Shown: positions 7,326-15,469 of the stretch, one piece after another
Layout: each line of letters starts with the position of its first letter
Numbering within the stretch: the first letter of the stretch is position 1
Source of the DNA: Bacteroidota bacterium
Lineage (GTDB): Bacteria; Bacteroidota; Bacteroidia; Sphingobacteriales; Sphingobacteriaceae
DNA: 21,946 bases
Assembly (NCBI GenBank): GCA_013288465.1
Contig: JABDBT010000034.1
Span: forward strand, 1 to 21,946
Direction: 5' to 3'
Translations under genes and position numbers: made by a program
Notes under the pieces: generated by a model
The model's database searches: none
Told to the model about the DNA's origin: nothing
What the model saw: the letters and a program-made list of their open reading frames with translations, nothing else

Positions 7326-8231
7326 TTAACTATATATGTCATTCAATGCTTCTTTGATCGTAGGATATTTAAACCCAAACCCTGCGTCCTCAATTTTTTG
7401 TGAGGATACTTTGGTGCTTGCTAATACCAATGTGCCCATTTCGCCAAAAAGCAATTTCAAAACAAATGCAGGTACGTTAGGTGCCCAAAGTGGTCTGTGT
7501 AATTGTTGGGCAACGGCTTGGGTCAATTGCATATTGGTTATCGGGTTAGGGGCAACCATATTATAAACGCCTTTGAGTTCCCTATTTTCTATTCCATAAA
7601 AATATAGGTTAATAACATCCTGCCAGTGTATCCAGGGCACCCATTGCCTGCCATTACCCAGCGGCGAACCGATTCCCAATTTTATGGGCAACGCAAGTTT
7701 CGGCAGGGCGCCGTCTTTTTTTGTCAGCACTACGCCTGTACGAAATTTTAATACCCGCATCCCCAATTGTTCGCCTTCATCAACAGCCTGTTCCCATTGT
7801 ACGCAGCAATTGCCTAAAAAATCATTTGACGGCGGGCTATCTTCCGTAAGCAGTTCATCGCCGGCGTTATTATAGTAACCCGTCCCGGATGCCGAAATAA
7901 CAGTTTCCACATGGTGCGGCTTATTTTTAAGCAGCTGATAAACCAGGCTTATAGATTTGGTACGGCTCTCGATGAGTTCTTTTTTGCGGTCGCCGGTCCA
8001 GCGTTTATCGGCAATGCCCGCGCCGGCTAAATGGACTATGGCATCAACACCGTTAATACATTTTTCATCAATAATACCTTTAGGTATGTCCCATATCCAG
8101 GTTTTTATCTGCGGGTCATTCCCCGGTTTACGGCTTAAATGACTTACTTCGTATCCTTTATCCAATAACAACCGCGTAAGGGATTTGCCCACCACGCCGG
8201 AGCCTCCGGTTAATAAAATGTGTTTAGCCAT
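7326..8231 (-). CDS. TIGR01777-family NAD(P)-binding epimerase-like protein
   Basis: A 301-residue member of the extended SDR superfamily (YfcH / TIGR01777 group). The N-terminal dinucleotide-binding motif is LLTGGSGVVGKSLTRLLL (about residues 6-23). Family hallmarks follow: VDAIVHLAGAGIADKRWTGD, VETVISASGTGYYNNAGDEL with the active-site tyrosine, and the C-terminal DUF1731-like part ASTKVSSQKIEDAGFGFKYP. The substrate is unknown for the family. It lies 33 nt downstream of the SNF2 helicase gene and 44 nt upstream of the photolyase gene, all on the minus strand, so the three are likely co-transcribed. A role linked to repair is only suggested by position. No signal peptide; cytoplasmic. Confidence 0.88.
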   Translation of the reverse strand: MAKHILLTGGSGVVGKSLTRLLLDKGYEVSHLSRKPGNDPQIKTWIWDIPKGIIDEKCINGVDAIVHLAGAGIADKRWTGDRKKELIESRTKSISLVYQLLKNKPHHVETVISASGTGYYNNAGDELLTEDSPPSNDFLGNCCVQWEQAVDEGEQLGMRVLKFRTGVVLTKKDGALPKLALPIKLGIGSPLGNGRQWVPWIHWQDVINLYFYGIENRELKGVYNMVAPNPITNMQLTQAVAQQLHRPLWAPNVPAFVLKLLFGEMGTLVLASTKVSSQKIEDAGFGFKYPTIKEALNDIYS

Positions 8232-8264
8232 AGATAGTACAAGGTAGCAATAAATGGGTTAAAC

Positions 8265-11159
8265 CTACCCCAATATCTCCTTAATATCATCAGCCGAAAG
8301 CGATTTAATGAAGCTTTCTTCGGTGGTTATTAAGGCGCGGGCTACGCTGAGTTTGCGTTGTTGCAGGGCCAATATTTTTTCTTCAACCGAATCTTTAGTG
8401 ATAAATTTATAGATGAACACATTTTTGGTTTGCCCAATACGGTGCGTGCGGTCAATAGCCTGTTGCTCAACAGCAGGGTTCCACCATGGGTCGAGGATGA
8501 AAACATAGTCGGCTTCGGTTAAGTTAAGCCCTACCCCACCGGCTTTTATGGAGATGAGGAACACCCTGGTTTTTTCATCCTCCTGGAATTGTTTCACCAC
8601 ATCGCCCCGGTTTTGGGTACTGCCGTCTAAATAAACATACGGGATGCCCTGCTCTTCAAAATATTCGCGGTAAATGCTCAACTGTTTTACAAATTGCGAA
8701 AATATCAAAACCTTATGCCCACCGTCGAGCACAGTGGTAAGGGTGTGGGTTACGTTTTCAAATTTGCCCGAGTCGCCTTCGTATTCCTGGTCAATCATAT
8801 AAGGGTGATTGGCAATTTGGCGCAGCTTGGTTAACCCCTGTAAAACCTGTATCTGTGTTTTGGCAAAGGTGCCGTCCTCCAGGCTTTTCAGCAACTCGTT
8901 ACGGTATTCGGATTTCACCTTTTCATATACTGCTGCCTGTTCCTCGCTCATTTTACAATAAAACAAGTTCTCGGTTTTTGGCGGCAACTCGGTTGCTACC
9001 TGCTCTTTGGTACGCCGCAAAACAAAAGGTTTTATCATGGCCTGCAGTTTGCGGGCCTTCTCTTCGTCTTTCTTTTTTTCAATAGGCGTTACAAACTCAT
9101 TTTGAAAATATTGCTGCGCGCCCAGCATACCCGGGTTAATAAACGACATCTGCGTCCACAGGTCATTAACCGAATTTTCGACCGGCGTGCCACTCAAAAT
9201 CAGTTTAAAGCGCGATTTAAGCAGCTTAACCGAATGGTATGATTTTGACGATGAGTTTTTGATATTCTGGCTTTCATCCAAAATAATATAATCAAAAACA
9301 TAATCCTGTAGCACTTCAATGTCAATACGGGTGATGCCGTAGGTAGTGATAACCACATCATAATTGGCAAACACCTCTGCCGATTTATAACGAAACGTGC
9401 CGGTATGCACCATCAGCCTAAGTTTCGGTGTAAACTTTTTAGCCTCGTTTAGCCAGTTATAAATTAACGAGGTGGGCATAATAACCAGCGAGGTGCTTTT
9501 ACTGCCAGCGGCCTCCGTATCTTCTTTATGCTTTTGCAGCAGCGCCAGGGTTTGTATGGTTTTGCCCAAACCCATATCATCGGCCAGGCAGCCCCCAAAA
9601 TGGAAGCTTTTTAAAAAATGAAACCAGTTATAGCCTGCCTGCTGGTAATGTCTTAATTCGCCTTTAAAATTAACGGGCATGGCAATCTCTTCCAGGTAGT
9701 CAAAATCAGTTAGCTTTTGCAGCTTGCGGCTCATGGTAATACCGGCCAGTTCGCCTTCGGCAAGGTCAGTCACTAAACCTATGTGGTGCTTGCGCAGTTT
9801 CAGATGATCGCGGCCCTCGCTAAAATGCAGCAGGTTGCCATATTGCGAAAACCATTTTTCGGGTATTACAGCTATCTCGCCCGATGGAAGGGTAAACTCC
9901 TTTTTATGATTAAGGATATGGTGTTTTAACTGAATAAAAGGTATGCGGTACGGCCCGAAATAAACGAAGGCGTTAATATCAAACCAATCGTTATCCTCGG
10001 TAACTTCCAAATCAATTTTGCTGGTGCCAAACACATAGCGCTTTTGGCCTTCGGGCTGCTCAATTTCAAAACCTTCGGCTGTTAATTCGTCATGATGCTG
10101 GTTTAGCCATTCAAAAATGGAAAATGAGTGATCGTCCTCTTCATCGCTAATAGCCACCTCCAGGTTTTGAAACAGGGACGATGTGATTTTTAACCCCAGC
10201 GCCTCTAACTGGTGCAGCTTGTTTTTTTCCCAGGTTACCGATCGTTTGATGCGGTGAAAAGTATAATCATCGCCATTACGGTCCATGCGCACCGAAATGG
10301 GCCGGCCATCACCATACGGGAAAACATAACCGGCATATTTAAAATAAAGCTGTAGCTGCGAGGTACCACCCTCAACGTATATGGGTTTTAGTATGGGAGT
10401 AGCTTCGTGTTTTTCGGTATCAATGGTAAAGCCCTCGGCGTAAACATTGTGTTTTTCAATGAGGGGCGCTACAAATTTTTCAAAATACGATTGCTCTGAC
10501 GACCTGGGAATAGCGATATAACGTTTATTTAAAAACGGAGCCAGCTTTTTGCCTTCTATTTCCTTTTCAAAATGATAAAGGGTATCGTCCATCAGCATCC
10601 ATGCAGGGTGGTTGCAAATGATCTCGGCATTTTTAAACATAAACTCTATCCGCATACCATGATATTTGATGGTAGGGAAATACCTTATTTCTTCCTCATT
10701 GCGCCTGAAATGGAATAATACCGAAGCAGCTTCATCAGCAATTTGCAGCTTGCGCTCGGCAGGGTAACCTTCCTTGCTCATCAAGTAAATTAGCTTGCTA
10801 CCCAGCAGGCCCAGCGCGTCGGCCATGCGCTTTTCAATTTTGGGACGAATGGTTTCAAAAAGCTGTTCGGTGAAAATTTTGGCAAAAAACTCCGAAGGGC
10901 GTATAAGCTTTTTATAAAACCGTTTTATCACGTTGCCCTGCTCCATCTCTTCCAGTATTTTGATGAGCTTAATATCGGTTTCGTCGATATAGCGCGCAAA
11001 CTCGCTGGCCGTATTTGAAAATAAACGTTGATGGGTTAATGAAAATTCGCCGTTGGGGTTAAGCTGAACAATGTGCGGTTCAATTACATACGACAGGTAT
11101 TCGTGCCGGGCAATGGCATAGATAATTTTGCAAGGCTTTGAACTGTCGACGCGTAACAT
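8265..11159 (-). CDS. SNF2-family helicase / DNA translocase
   Basis: A 964-residue ATP-driven DNA translocase. The C-terminal half is a complete Snf2 core: Walker A in LADDMGLGKTIQTLALL (about residue 527), motif Ia VIMPTSLIYNW, motif II DESQ (IILDESQNIKN, about 626; DESQ instead of DEAH), motif III LILSGTPVENS, motif V ISIKAGGVGLNLTEA and motif VI QAIDRTHRIGQT (about 903). The N-terminal 500 or so residues are a family-specific region without a motif I recognise. Bacterial Snf2 proteins of this type are linked to transcription recycling or DNA repair. It is the first gene of a probable operon with the TIGR01777 protein and the photolyase. The ATG at 11159 is chosen because a promoter lies 46 nt upstream. 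Confidence 0.93.
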   Translation of the reverse strand: MLRVDSSKPCKIIYAIARHEYLSYVIEPHIVQLNPNGEFSLTHQRLFSNTASEFARYIDETDIKLIKILEEMEQGNVIKRFYKKLIRPSEFFAKIFTEQLFETIRPKIEKRMADALGLLGSKLIYLMSKEGYPAERKLQIADEAASVLFHFRRNEEEIRYFPTIKYHGMRIEFMFKNAEIICNHPAWMLMDDTLYHFEKEIEGKKLAPFLNKRYIAIPRSSEQSYFEKFVAPLIEKHNVYAEGFTIDTEKHEATPILKPIYVEGGTSQLQLYFKYAGYVFPYGDGRPISVRMDRNGDDYTFHRIKRSVTWEKNKLHQLEALGLKITSSLFQNLEVAISDEEDDHSFSIFEWLNQHHDELTAEGFEIEQPEGQKRYVFGTSKIDLEVTEDNDWFDINAFVYFGPYRIPFIQLKHHILNHKKEFTLPSGEIAVIPEKWFSQYGNLLHFSEGRDHLKLRKHHIGLVTDLAEGELAGITMSRKLQKLTDFDYLEEIAMPVNFKGELRHYQQAGYNWFHFLKSFHFGGCLADDMGLGKTIQTLALLQKHKEDTEAAGSKSTSLVIMPTSLIYNWLNEAKKFTPKLRLMVHTGTFRYKSAEVFANYDVVITTYGITRIDIEVLQDYVFDYIILDESQNIKNSSSKSYHSVKLLKSRFKLILSGTPVENSVNDLWTQMSFINPGMLGAQQYFQNEFVTPIEKKKDEEKARKLQAMIKPFVLRRTKEQVATELPPKTENLFYCKMSEEQAAVYEKVKSEYRNELLKSLEDGTFAKTQIQVLQGLTKLRQIANHPYMIDQEYEGDSGKFENVTHTLTTVLDGGHKVLIFSQFVKQLSIYREYFEEQGIPYVYLDGSTQNRGDVVKQFQEDEKTRVFLISIKAGGVGLNLTEADYVFILDPWWNPAVEQQAIDRTHRIGQTKNVFIYKFITKDSVEEKILALQQRKLSVARALITTEESFIKSLSADDIKEILG

Positions 11160-11160
11160 G

Positions 11161-11189
11161 AGCTTTTGATAAAAAAATTATTAAAAGCT
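11161..11189 (-). promoter_or_regulatory. Hairpin directly before the SNF2 start codon
   Basis: On the minus strand AGCTTTTAATAA, five T, TTATCAAAAGCT: an 11-bp stem with one A-C mismatch, ending one base before the ATG at 11159. It lies wholly in the predicted mRNA leader and could limit access to the start codon. No ligand or partner is suggested. Confidence 0.45.
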
Positions 11190-11205
11190 ACATCAACAAA
11201 AAATT

Positions 11206-11213
11206 CAAACGTA
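11206..11213 (-). promoter_or_regulatory. -7 promoter element of the SNF2 operon
   Basis: TACGTTTG on the minus strand is a perfect TAnnTTTG; the -33 region about 20 nt upstream is only TTTC. The predicted leader is about 40 nt and contains the hairpin next to the start codon. Confidence 0.5.
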
Positions 11214-11289
11214 GTTAGAATTTGCAGGAAGTGGAAATATTTTGGAGGAAATAGTTATTAACAGGGGGTGTAGTTATTAGAGATTAGTT

Positions 11290-11317
11290 AATTGTGCAGC
11301 GGGTTGCTGCACAAATT
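11290..11317 (-). terminator. Possible dapF terminator
   Basis: Read on the minus strand, AATTTGTGCAGC, loop AACCC, GCTGCACAATT: an 11-bp stem with one bulged T, 18 nt after the dapF stop. The tail is AT-rich rather than a clean T-tract. It separates dapF from the SNF2 operon promoter. Confidence 0.5.
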
Positions 11318-11335
11318 ATTATGAAGCTATCCACG

Positions 11336-12124
11336 CTAGTCTATTTCTGTCTCCCCATCAAACACCCTAACCGCAGGCCCTTCCAAAAAGATCCCGGTAA
11401 AGGCATTCCCGTCATAATTAAAATGGATATTCAGATCACCGCCCAAAACTTTAATGGGAGTGTTGATATGGCCGGTTTGGTTGTTGTGTTTAGCCATGGC
11501 CAGCGCTACGGCGGTTACACCTGTTCCGCAGGCATAGGTTTCGGCCTCTACGCCGCGCTCAAAAGTGCGTACAAAGTAACCGGCATCGGTTGGCTCAACA
11601 AAGTTTATATTAATGCCTTCGGCTTTGTAAGTGGCATTGTTGCGTATGGCGTAGCCTTCATGGTAAACGTCTTTGTCCTCAAGGTTATCAGCCATTGCAA
11701 TATAATGCGGCGAGCCGGTATTTAAAACGTAGGCATCGCCATCGCGGTTAACGGTATCTACGTCTATCATTTGTAAACTCACCCAATCGCCTGCTGCCGA
11801 AATTTTGGCATAATGCGGCCCGTCAACTGCCAAAAATGTTGTTTCATCTTTGATAATTCCTAAAAATTTGGCAAAAGCTACAATACACCGGCCACCGTTA
11901 CCGCACATGCTGCTGGGTTGCCCGTCGGCATTATAATAAACCATTTCAAAGTCATAGCCTTCGCGGTTTTGCAGAAACATGATACCATCGCCGCCAATGC
12001 CAAAACGGCGGTCGCATAGGCGGGCAATCAGCGCTACATTATGGTGATTTATAATGTTTTCGCGGTTGTCAACCAGTATAAAATCGTTCCCGGCGCCCTG
12101 GTATTTATAAAAATGTATCTTCAC
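11336..12124 (-). CDS. dapF: Diaminopimelate epimerase
   Basis: Converts LL- to meso-2,6-diaminopimelate in the cytoplasm, supplying lysine and peptidoglycan synthesis. Taking the GTG at 12124 gives 262 residues starting VKIHFYKYQGAGNDFILVD, the usual N-terminus and size. The longer frame from a TTG at 12157 would add 11 residues reaching into repeat C2 and is rejected. The two catalytic cysteines are present: Cys74 in MCGNGGRCIVAF and Cys199 in ETYACGTGVTAVALA. Other conserved parts are RRFGIGGDGIM, YYNADGQPSSM, NTGSPHYI and the arginine/glutamate of RTFERGVEAET. It is divergent from the degP gene and is followed by a likely terminator. It seems to be transcribed alone. Confidence 0.93.
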   Translation of the reverse strand: MKIHFYKYQGAGNDFILVDNRENIINHHNVALIARLCDRRFGIGGDGIMFLQNREGYDFEMVYYNADGQPSSMCGNGGRCIVAFAKFLGIIKDETTFLAVDGPHYAKISAAGDWVSLQMIDVDTVNRDGDAYVLNTGSPHYIAMADNLEDKDVYHEGYAIRNNATYKAEGININFVEPTDAGYFVRTFERGVEAETYACGTGVTAVALAMAKHNNQTGHINTPIKVLGGDLNIHFNYDGNAFTGIFLEGPAVRVFDGETEID

Positions 12125-12150
12125 AATAGAATAATATTTAATATAATATA

Positions 12151-12302
12151 GAGTCAAGAATCAAGAGCCAAGAATCAAGATAAAAAAAAGCGAGCTTATT
12201 ATTGTAATATGCCGACCTAACCTGTCCAACCTTTTTCTTTTTCACTGGGTTCTTCCTTATATTATTGTTATCTTGATTCTTAATTCTTGGCTCTTGATTC
12301 TC
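12151..12302. repeat. Inverted-repeat element C2 (7-nt period), divergent gap
   Basis: The left arm has CAAG at 12155, 12162, 12169 and 12176; the right arm has CTTG at 12272, 12286 and 12293 with CTTA at 12279: every step is 7 nt. The arms AATCAAGAGCCAAGAAT and ATTCTTGGCTCTTGATT are exact complements. Same family as 4143-4302; both interiors contain CGAGCT near a T-rich run, but otherwise differ. It fills the gap between divergent dapF and degP and so lies upstream of both. Confidence 0.85.
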
Positions 12303-12352
12303 ATCATTGCCTCAATTTAACAAATTTTAACAAAAATAGGCATAACTTAATA

Positions 12353-12384
12353 TTGTTTTTACCGTCTATATGGTATTAATTTTG
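12353..12384 (+). promoter_or_regulatory. degP promoter
   Basis: TTG (12353-12355), 21 nt, then TAATTTTG (12377-12384), a perfect TAnnTTTG. The start codon is 40 nt downstream. It lies 50 bp beyond the right end of repeat C2. Confidence 0.6.
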
Positions 12385-12424
12385 ATAATTACAATAAAGT
12401 GAAAAAGCAATTAATAAAAAGGAA

Positions 12425-13990
12425 ATGAATAACATGAAAAAGTTTGGTTTAACATTGTTAACCGCCTTTGTAGGCGGCGCTATGGCGTTGGGCACGTATA
12501 AGGTATTAGAAAACAGGCATACCGACAACATGAGCTTTGAAGACAAGCAGAAAGTTTATTTTGCAAATAACCCAATGACCCCGGCTATCACCTCATCAGC
12601 AGGTGAAGTTGATTTTACACAGGCCGCCGCGGCGGTAACACCGGCGGTGGTTTATATACGCACTACTTATAATAATACAGCAAAAAATGATGAGCAGGAC
12701 CAGATGCAGCGTATGTTTGGCGATATGTTTGGGCAACGTATGCCCAGCCAGCGTATGCCTCAAATGGCTTCAGGCTCGGGCGTAATTATTTCGCCGGATG
12801 GTTATATTGTTACCAATAACCACGTAGTTGAAAAAGCCGATAAAATTCAAATCACCACCAACGACCACCGTACCTTTAAAGCTAAAGTTATAGGTACCGA
12901 CCCAAATACCGACCTGGCGCTGATAAAAATTGACGCTACCGATCTGCCTATTATAAAGTTCGGCAACTCGGACGATGCAAAGGTGGGCGAATGGGTATTA
13001 GCTGTTGGTAACCCGTTTAATTTAACATCAACCGTTACAGCCGGTATAGTGAGCGCTAAGGGCCGTGGTATCGGTATCATCGGGTCGCAGGATGATGAGC
13101 AGCAACAGCAGCAAAACCCTTTTGGGATGCGTACGCAAAGACAATCACAAACCCCTCAGCCACGTAAAGGCATCGAATCATTTATACAAACAGATGCCGC
13201 TATCAACCCCGGTAACAGTGGTGGCGCATTAGTAAATACTAAGGGCGAGCTAATAGGCATTAACTCTGCCATAGCTTCAGAAACCGGGTCGTATGTAGGT
13301 TATGGTTTTGCCATCCCTATTAACCTGGCCAAAAAAGTTTTGAACGATATTCAAAAATATGGTGTGGTTAAACGCGGCTTTGTAGGCGTACAATTTCAGG
13401 AGTTAAATCCTGATGCTGCCGAAGCATTACATATTGACAAAACCGTTGGCCTATATGTAAGCGATGTAGTGCCTGGTAGTGGAGCTGAACAGGCCGGACT
13501 TAAAAAAGGCGATATTATTACAAAAGTTGCGGGTAATACCGTTTATGAATCGTCAGACCTGGAAGAGCCTGTGGGCCGTTTACAACCGGGCGACAAAATA
13601 AACATAACTGTTTTACGCGACGGCGAACCAAAAAACTTCAGCGTTACGCTTAAAGGTGAAGCACCTGTAGCACGTACCGCCGTTGTTTCAAAATCGGCCG
13701 AAGAACTGTATAACAGGTTAGGCGCAAGCTTTGTAACGCTTAGCCCGGCTCAAAAAGCTAAATTCCATGTAATGGGTGGCGTTTTGGTTACCCAGGTGCG
13801 CCAGGGTGGTATGTTTGATGATTTTGATGTGGCCGTAGGTTCGGTTATCACCAACATTAACAGGCAACCTATAAACAGTGTGGCGGATATTGACAAGGCT
13901 ATTACTAATCTTAAAAACGGGAATGTGATCATTAGTGGCTACAGTCCTGATGGAACAAGATTTAATAACAGCTTTATGGTTGCGCAGTAA
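12425..13990 (+). CDS. degP: DegP/HtrA-type serine protease (Do family)
   Basis: A 521-residue envelope protease/chaperone that degrades misfolded exported proteins. The N-terminal hydrophobic segment (about residues 6-25) is a signal peptide or signal anchor; no clear cleavage site is seen. The trypsin-like domain has the triad His133 (TNNHVVE), Asp163 (NTDLALIKI) and Ser265 (NPGNSGGALV). Two PDZ domains follow, about 318-410 (GFVGVQFQELN ... GAEQAGLKKGDII) and about 428-515 (a degenerate second copy, GGVLVTQVRQGGMFDDFDVAVGSVI). Oddities are a Met/Gln-rich loop near 91-113 and a Gln-rich insertion at about 225-246 (DDEQQQQQNPFG) ahead of the active serine. A second in-frame ATG at 12434 is an alternative start. 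Strong promoter and terminator; a single-gene unit. Confidence 0.93.
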   Translation: MNNMKKFGLTLLTAFVGGAMALGTYKVLENRHTDNMSFEDKQKVYFANNPMTPAITSSAGEVDFTQAAAAVTPAVVYIRTTYNNTAKNDEQDQMQRMFGDMFGQRMPSQRMPQMASGSGVIISPDGYIVTNNHVVEKADKIQITTNDHRTFKAKVIGTDPNTDLALIKIDATDLPIIKFGNSDDAKVGEWVLAVGNPFNLTSTVTAGIVSAKGRGIGIIGSQDDEQQQQQNPFGMRTQRQSQTPQPRKGIESFIQTDAAINPGNSGGALVNTKGELIGINSAIASETGSYVGYGFAIPINLAKKVLNDIQKYGVVKRGFVGVQFQELNPDAAEALHIDKTVGLYVSDVVPGSGAEQAGLKKGDIITKVAGNTVYESSDLEEPVGRLQPGDKINITVLRDGEPKNFSVTLKGEAPVARTAVVSKSAEELYNRLGASFVTLSPAQKAKFHVMGGVLVTQVRQGGMFDDFDVAVGSVITNINRQPINSVADIDKAITNLKNGNVIISGYSPDGTRFNNSFMVAQ

Positions 13991-14014
13991 AATAAGTAAA
14001 ATCGATCATATAGT

Positions 14015-14050
14015 AAAAACCCGGCCCTGTTAATTGGGGCCGGGTTTTTT
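14015..14050 (+). terminator. Intrinsic terminator of degP
   Basis: AAAAACCCGGCCC (14015-14027), a 9-nt loop, then GGGCCGGGTTTTTT (14037-14050): a perfect 13-bp stem running into a T-tract, 25 nt after the degP stop. It has A- and T-tracts on both sides and could work in both directions. Confidence 0.92.
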
Positions 14051-14134
14051 GTTTATATCTCTAATTAAAGCTTCGCAGTTTAGAGGAGGCAGGGATCTTA
14101 AATTATTCGCATAAACAGCGCCGATATTGCCGGC

Positions 14135-14176
14135 AGTCAAAAGCCTAGCTTTTAGCTTTGTGCATTCTGCTTTTAG
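14135..14176. repeat. Possible half element F (7-nt units)
   Basis: Six consecutive 7-mers, with CTTTTAG at 14149 and again at 14170, CTTTGTG at 14156 and CATTCTG at 14163. A perfect short palindrome, AAAAGC-CTA-GCTTTT, lies at 14139-14153. There is no second arm. It looks like an eroded member of the periodic-hairpin class, just before the rRNA methyltransferase gene. Confidence 0.35.
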
Positions 14177-14187
14177 CGCTTATATAT

Positions 14188-14195
14188 TACCTTTG
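14188..14195 (+). promoter_or_regulatory. -7 promoter element of the rRNA methyltransferase gene
   Basis: TACCTTTG fits TAnnTTTG exactly, with only CGGC before the ATG at 14200, so the mRNA is probably leaderless. The -33 region is poor. Confidence 0.55.
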
Positions 14196-14199
14196 CGGC

Positions 14200-15387
14200 A
14201 TGATCGACGTTATATTAAAGAAGGGCAAGGAGAAAGCTGTACTACACCGCCATCCCTGGGTTTTTTCGGGCGCTATTGAGCGGGTAAAGGGTAAGCCTGC
14301 CAATGGCGAAATTGTTAGGCTGATGAACGCGCAGGGCGATTTCATGGCATTTGGCTTTTATAATGATCAGTCGCGGGTGGCATTGCGGTTATTGGAATGG
14401 GATGAAGCAGTTGTTGTGGATGAGGATTGGTTCCGTAATAAAGTTGCAGTTGCAGTAGCAAGCCGCAGTGATTTGCTGGCAGACGGTACTACCAATACCT
14501 GCCGTTTAATATTCAGCGAATCAGATTATCTCCCCGGTTTGATAGTTGATAAATATGCCGGACATTTAGCGGTGCAGGTACTCACTTCGGGTATTGAGAA
14601 AGTGATGCCGGTAATTATTGACGAATTGCGGCGCTTATTAAAGCCTGAAAGTATTTTTGATAAAAGCGACGCTTCTTCCCGGTTACATGAAGGGTTGGAA
14701 ACTACCAACGTTGTTTTGTTTGGTGATACACCGCCCGACTCGGTTGAGGTAAAGGAAAACGGAATTACTTATAACATCAACATAGCCGAAGGGCAAAAAT
14801 CGGGTTTCTATTGCGATCAGCGGGATAACCGAAAAATAATGGCTTTGCACGCTAAAGGCAAAAAGGTGCTGGATTGCTTTTGCTATACCGGCGGCTTTAC
14901 CTTAAATAGTTTGCATAACGGCGCGGCTTCGGTTACAAGTGTGGATAGCTCGGCGTTGGCTATTGAAACGTTGAAAGAGAATATAGTCCTGAATAAATTT
15001 GATACTGCAAAGCATACCACTATCCAATCAGATGTAAACAAGCAACTGCGTGTGTTTAAAGACGAGGGCGAGAAGTTTGATGTTATTGTGCTCGACCCGC
15101 CAAAATACGCGCCTTCGCGTTCGGCATTGGAGCGGGCCTCAAGGGCTTATAAAGACCTTAACCGTCTGGCTATGCTGCTGCTCAATGACGGCGGATTGCT
15201 GGCCACCTATTCCTGCTCGGGCGCTATGAGCATGGAAACCTTTAAACAGGTGATAGCCTGGGCCGCCTTAGATGCCGGGAAACAGGTGCAGTTCATCTAC
15301 CAGTTTTGCCAGCCCGAGGACCACCCGGTTAGGGCATCGTTCCCCGAAGGGGAATATTTAAAGGGTTTGCTGTGCAGGGTATTTTAA
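14200..15387 (+). CDS. rlmI: Class I rRNA (cytosine-C5) methyltransferase, RlmI-like
   Basis: A 395-residue SAM-dependent methyltransferase; the E. coli relative RlmI (396 residues) makes m5C1962 in 23S rRNA. The N-terminal PUA domain (about 1-75) opens with MIDVILKKGKEKAVLHRHPWVFSGAI. The central part has the family text LPGLIVDKYAGHLAVQVLTSGIE and EGQKSGFYCDQRDNR. SAM-binding motif I is VLDCFCYTGGFTLNSL, motif IV is VIVLDPPKYAPS, and motif VI TYSCSGAMS carries the likely catalytic cysteine. I reject the longer start (TTG at 14158), which would add hydrophobic residues before the PUA domain and overlap the promoter. It converges on the DUF4097 gene with an 82-bp gap and no clear terminator. 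The exact target base is inferred from the family. Confidence 0.88.
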   Translation: MIDVILKKGKEKAVLHRHPWVFSGAIERVKGKPANGEIVRLMNAQGDFMAFGFYNDQSRVALRLLEWDEAVVVDEDWFRNKVAVAVASRSDLLADGTTNTCRLIFSESDYLPGLIVDKYAGHLAVQVLTSGIEKVMPVIIDELRRLLKPESIFDKSDASSRLHEGLETTNVVLFGDTPPDSVEVKENGITYNINIAEGQKSGFYCDQRDNRKIMALHAKGKKVLDCFCYTGGFTLNSLHNGAASVTSVDSSALAIETLKENIVLNKFDTAKHTTIQSDVNKQLRVFKDEGEKFDVIVLDPPKYAPSRSALERASRAYKDLNRLAMLLLNDGGLLATYSCSGAMSMETFKQVIAWAALDAGKQVQFIYQFCQPEDHPVRASFPEGEYLKGLLCRVF

Positions 15388-15469
15388 GGCGCACTAATTT
15401 TCACGAATTATATCGAATTTAATTACGGCTGAATATAGATTTTTCCTGATTTCTGGTGTTCGACATCTA

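Noticed and set aside
11294..11725. A 143-codon plus-strand open frame over dapF
   Set aside because: It lies antisense to a clear dapF with both catalytic cysteines, and its translation shows no family pattern; a shadow frame.
12125..12157. Extended dapF start at TTG 12157
   Set aside because: It would add residues with no similarity to DapF and extend the gene into repeat C2; GTG at 12124 gives the normal N-terminus.
15388..15469. Another periodic element between the rRNA methyltransferase and DUF4097 genes
   Set aside because: CGAATT occurs twice 10 nt apart (15404, 15414) but there are no further units and no arm; too little to call.
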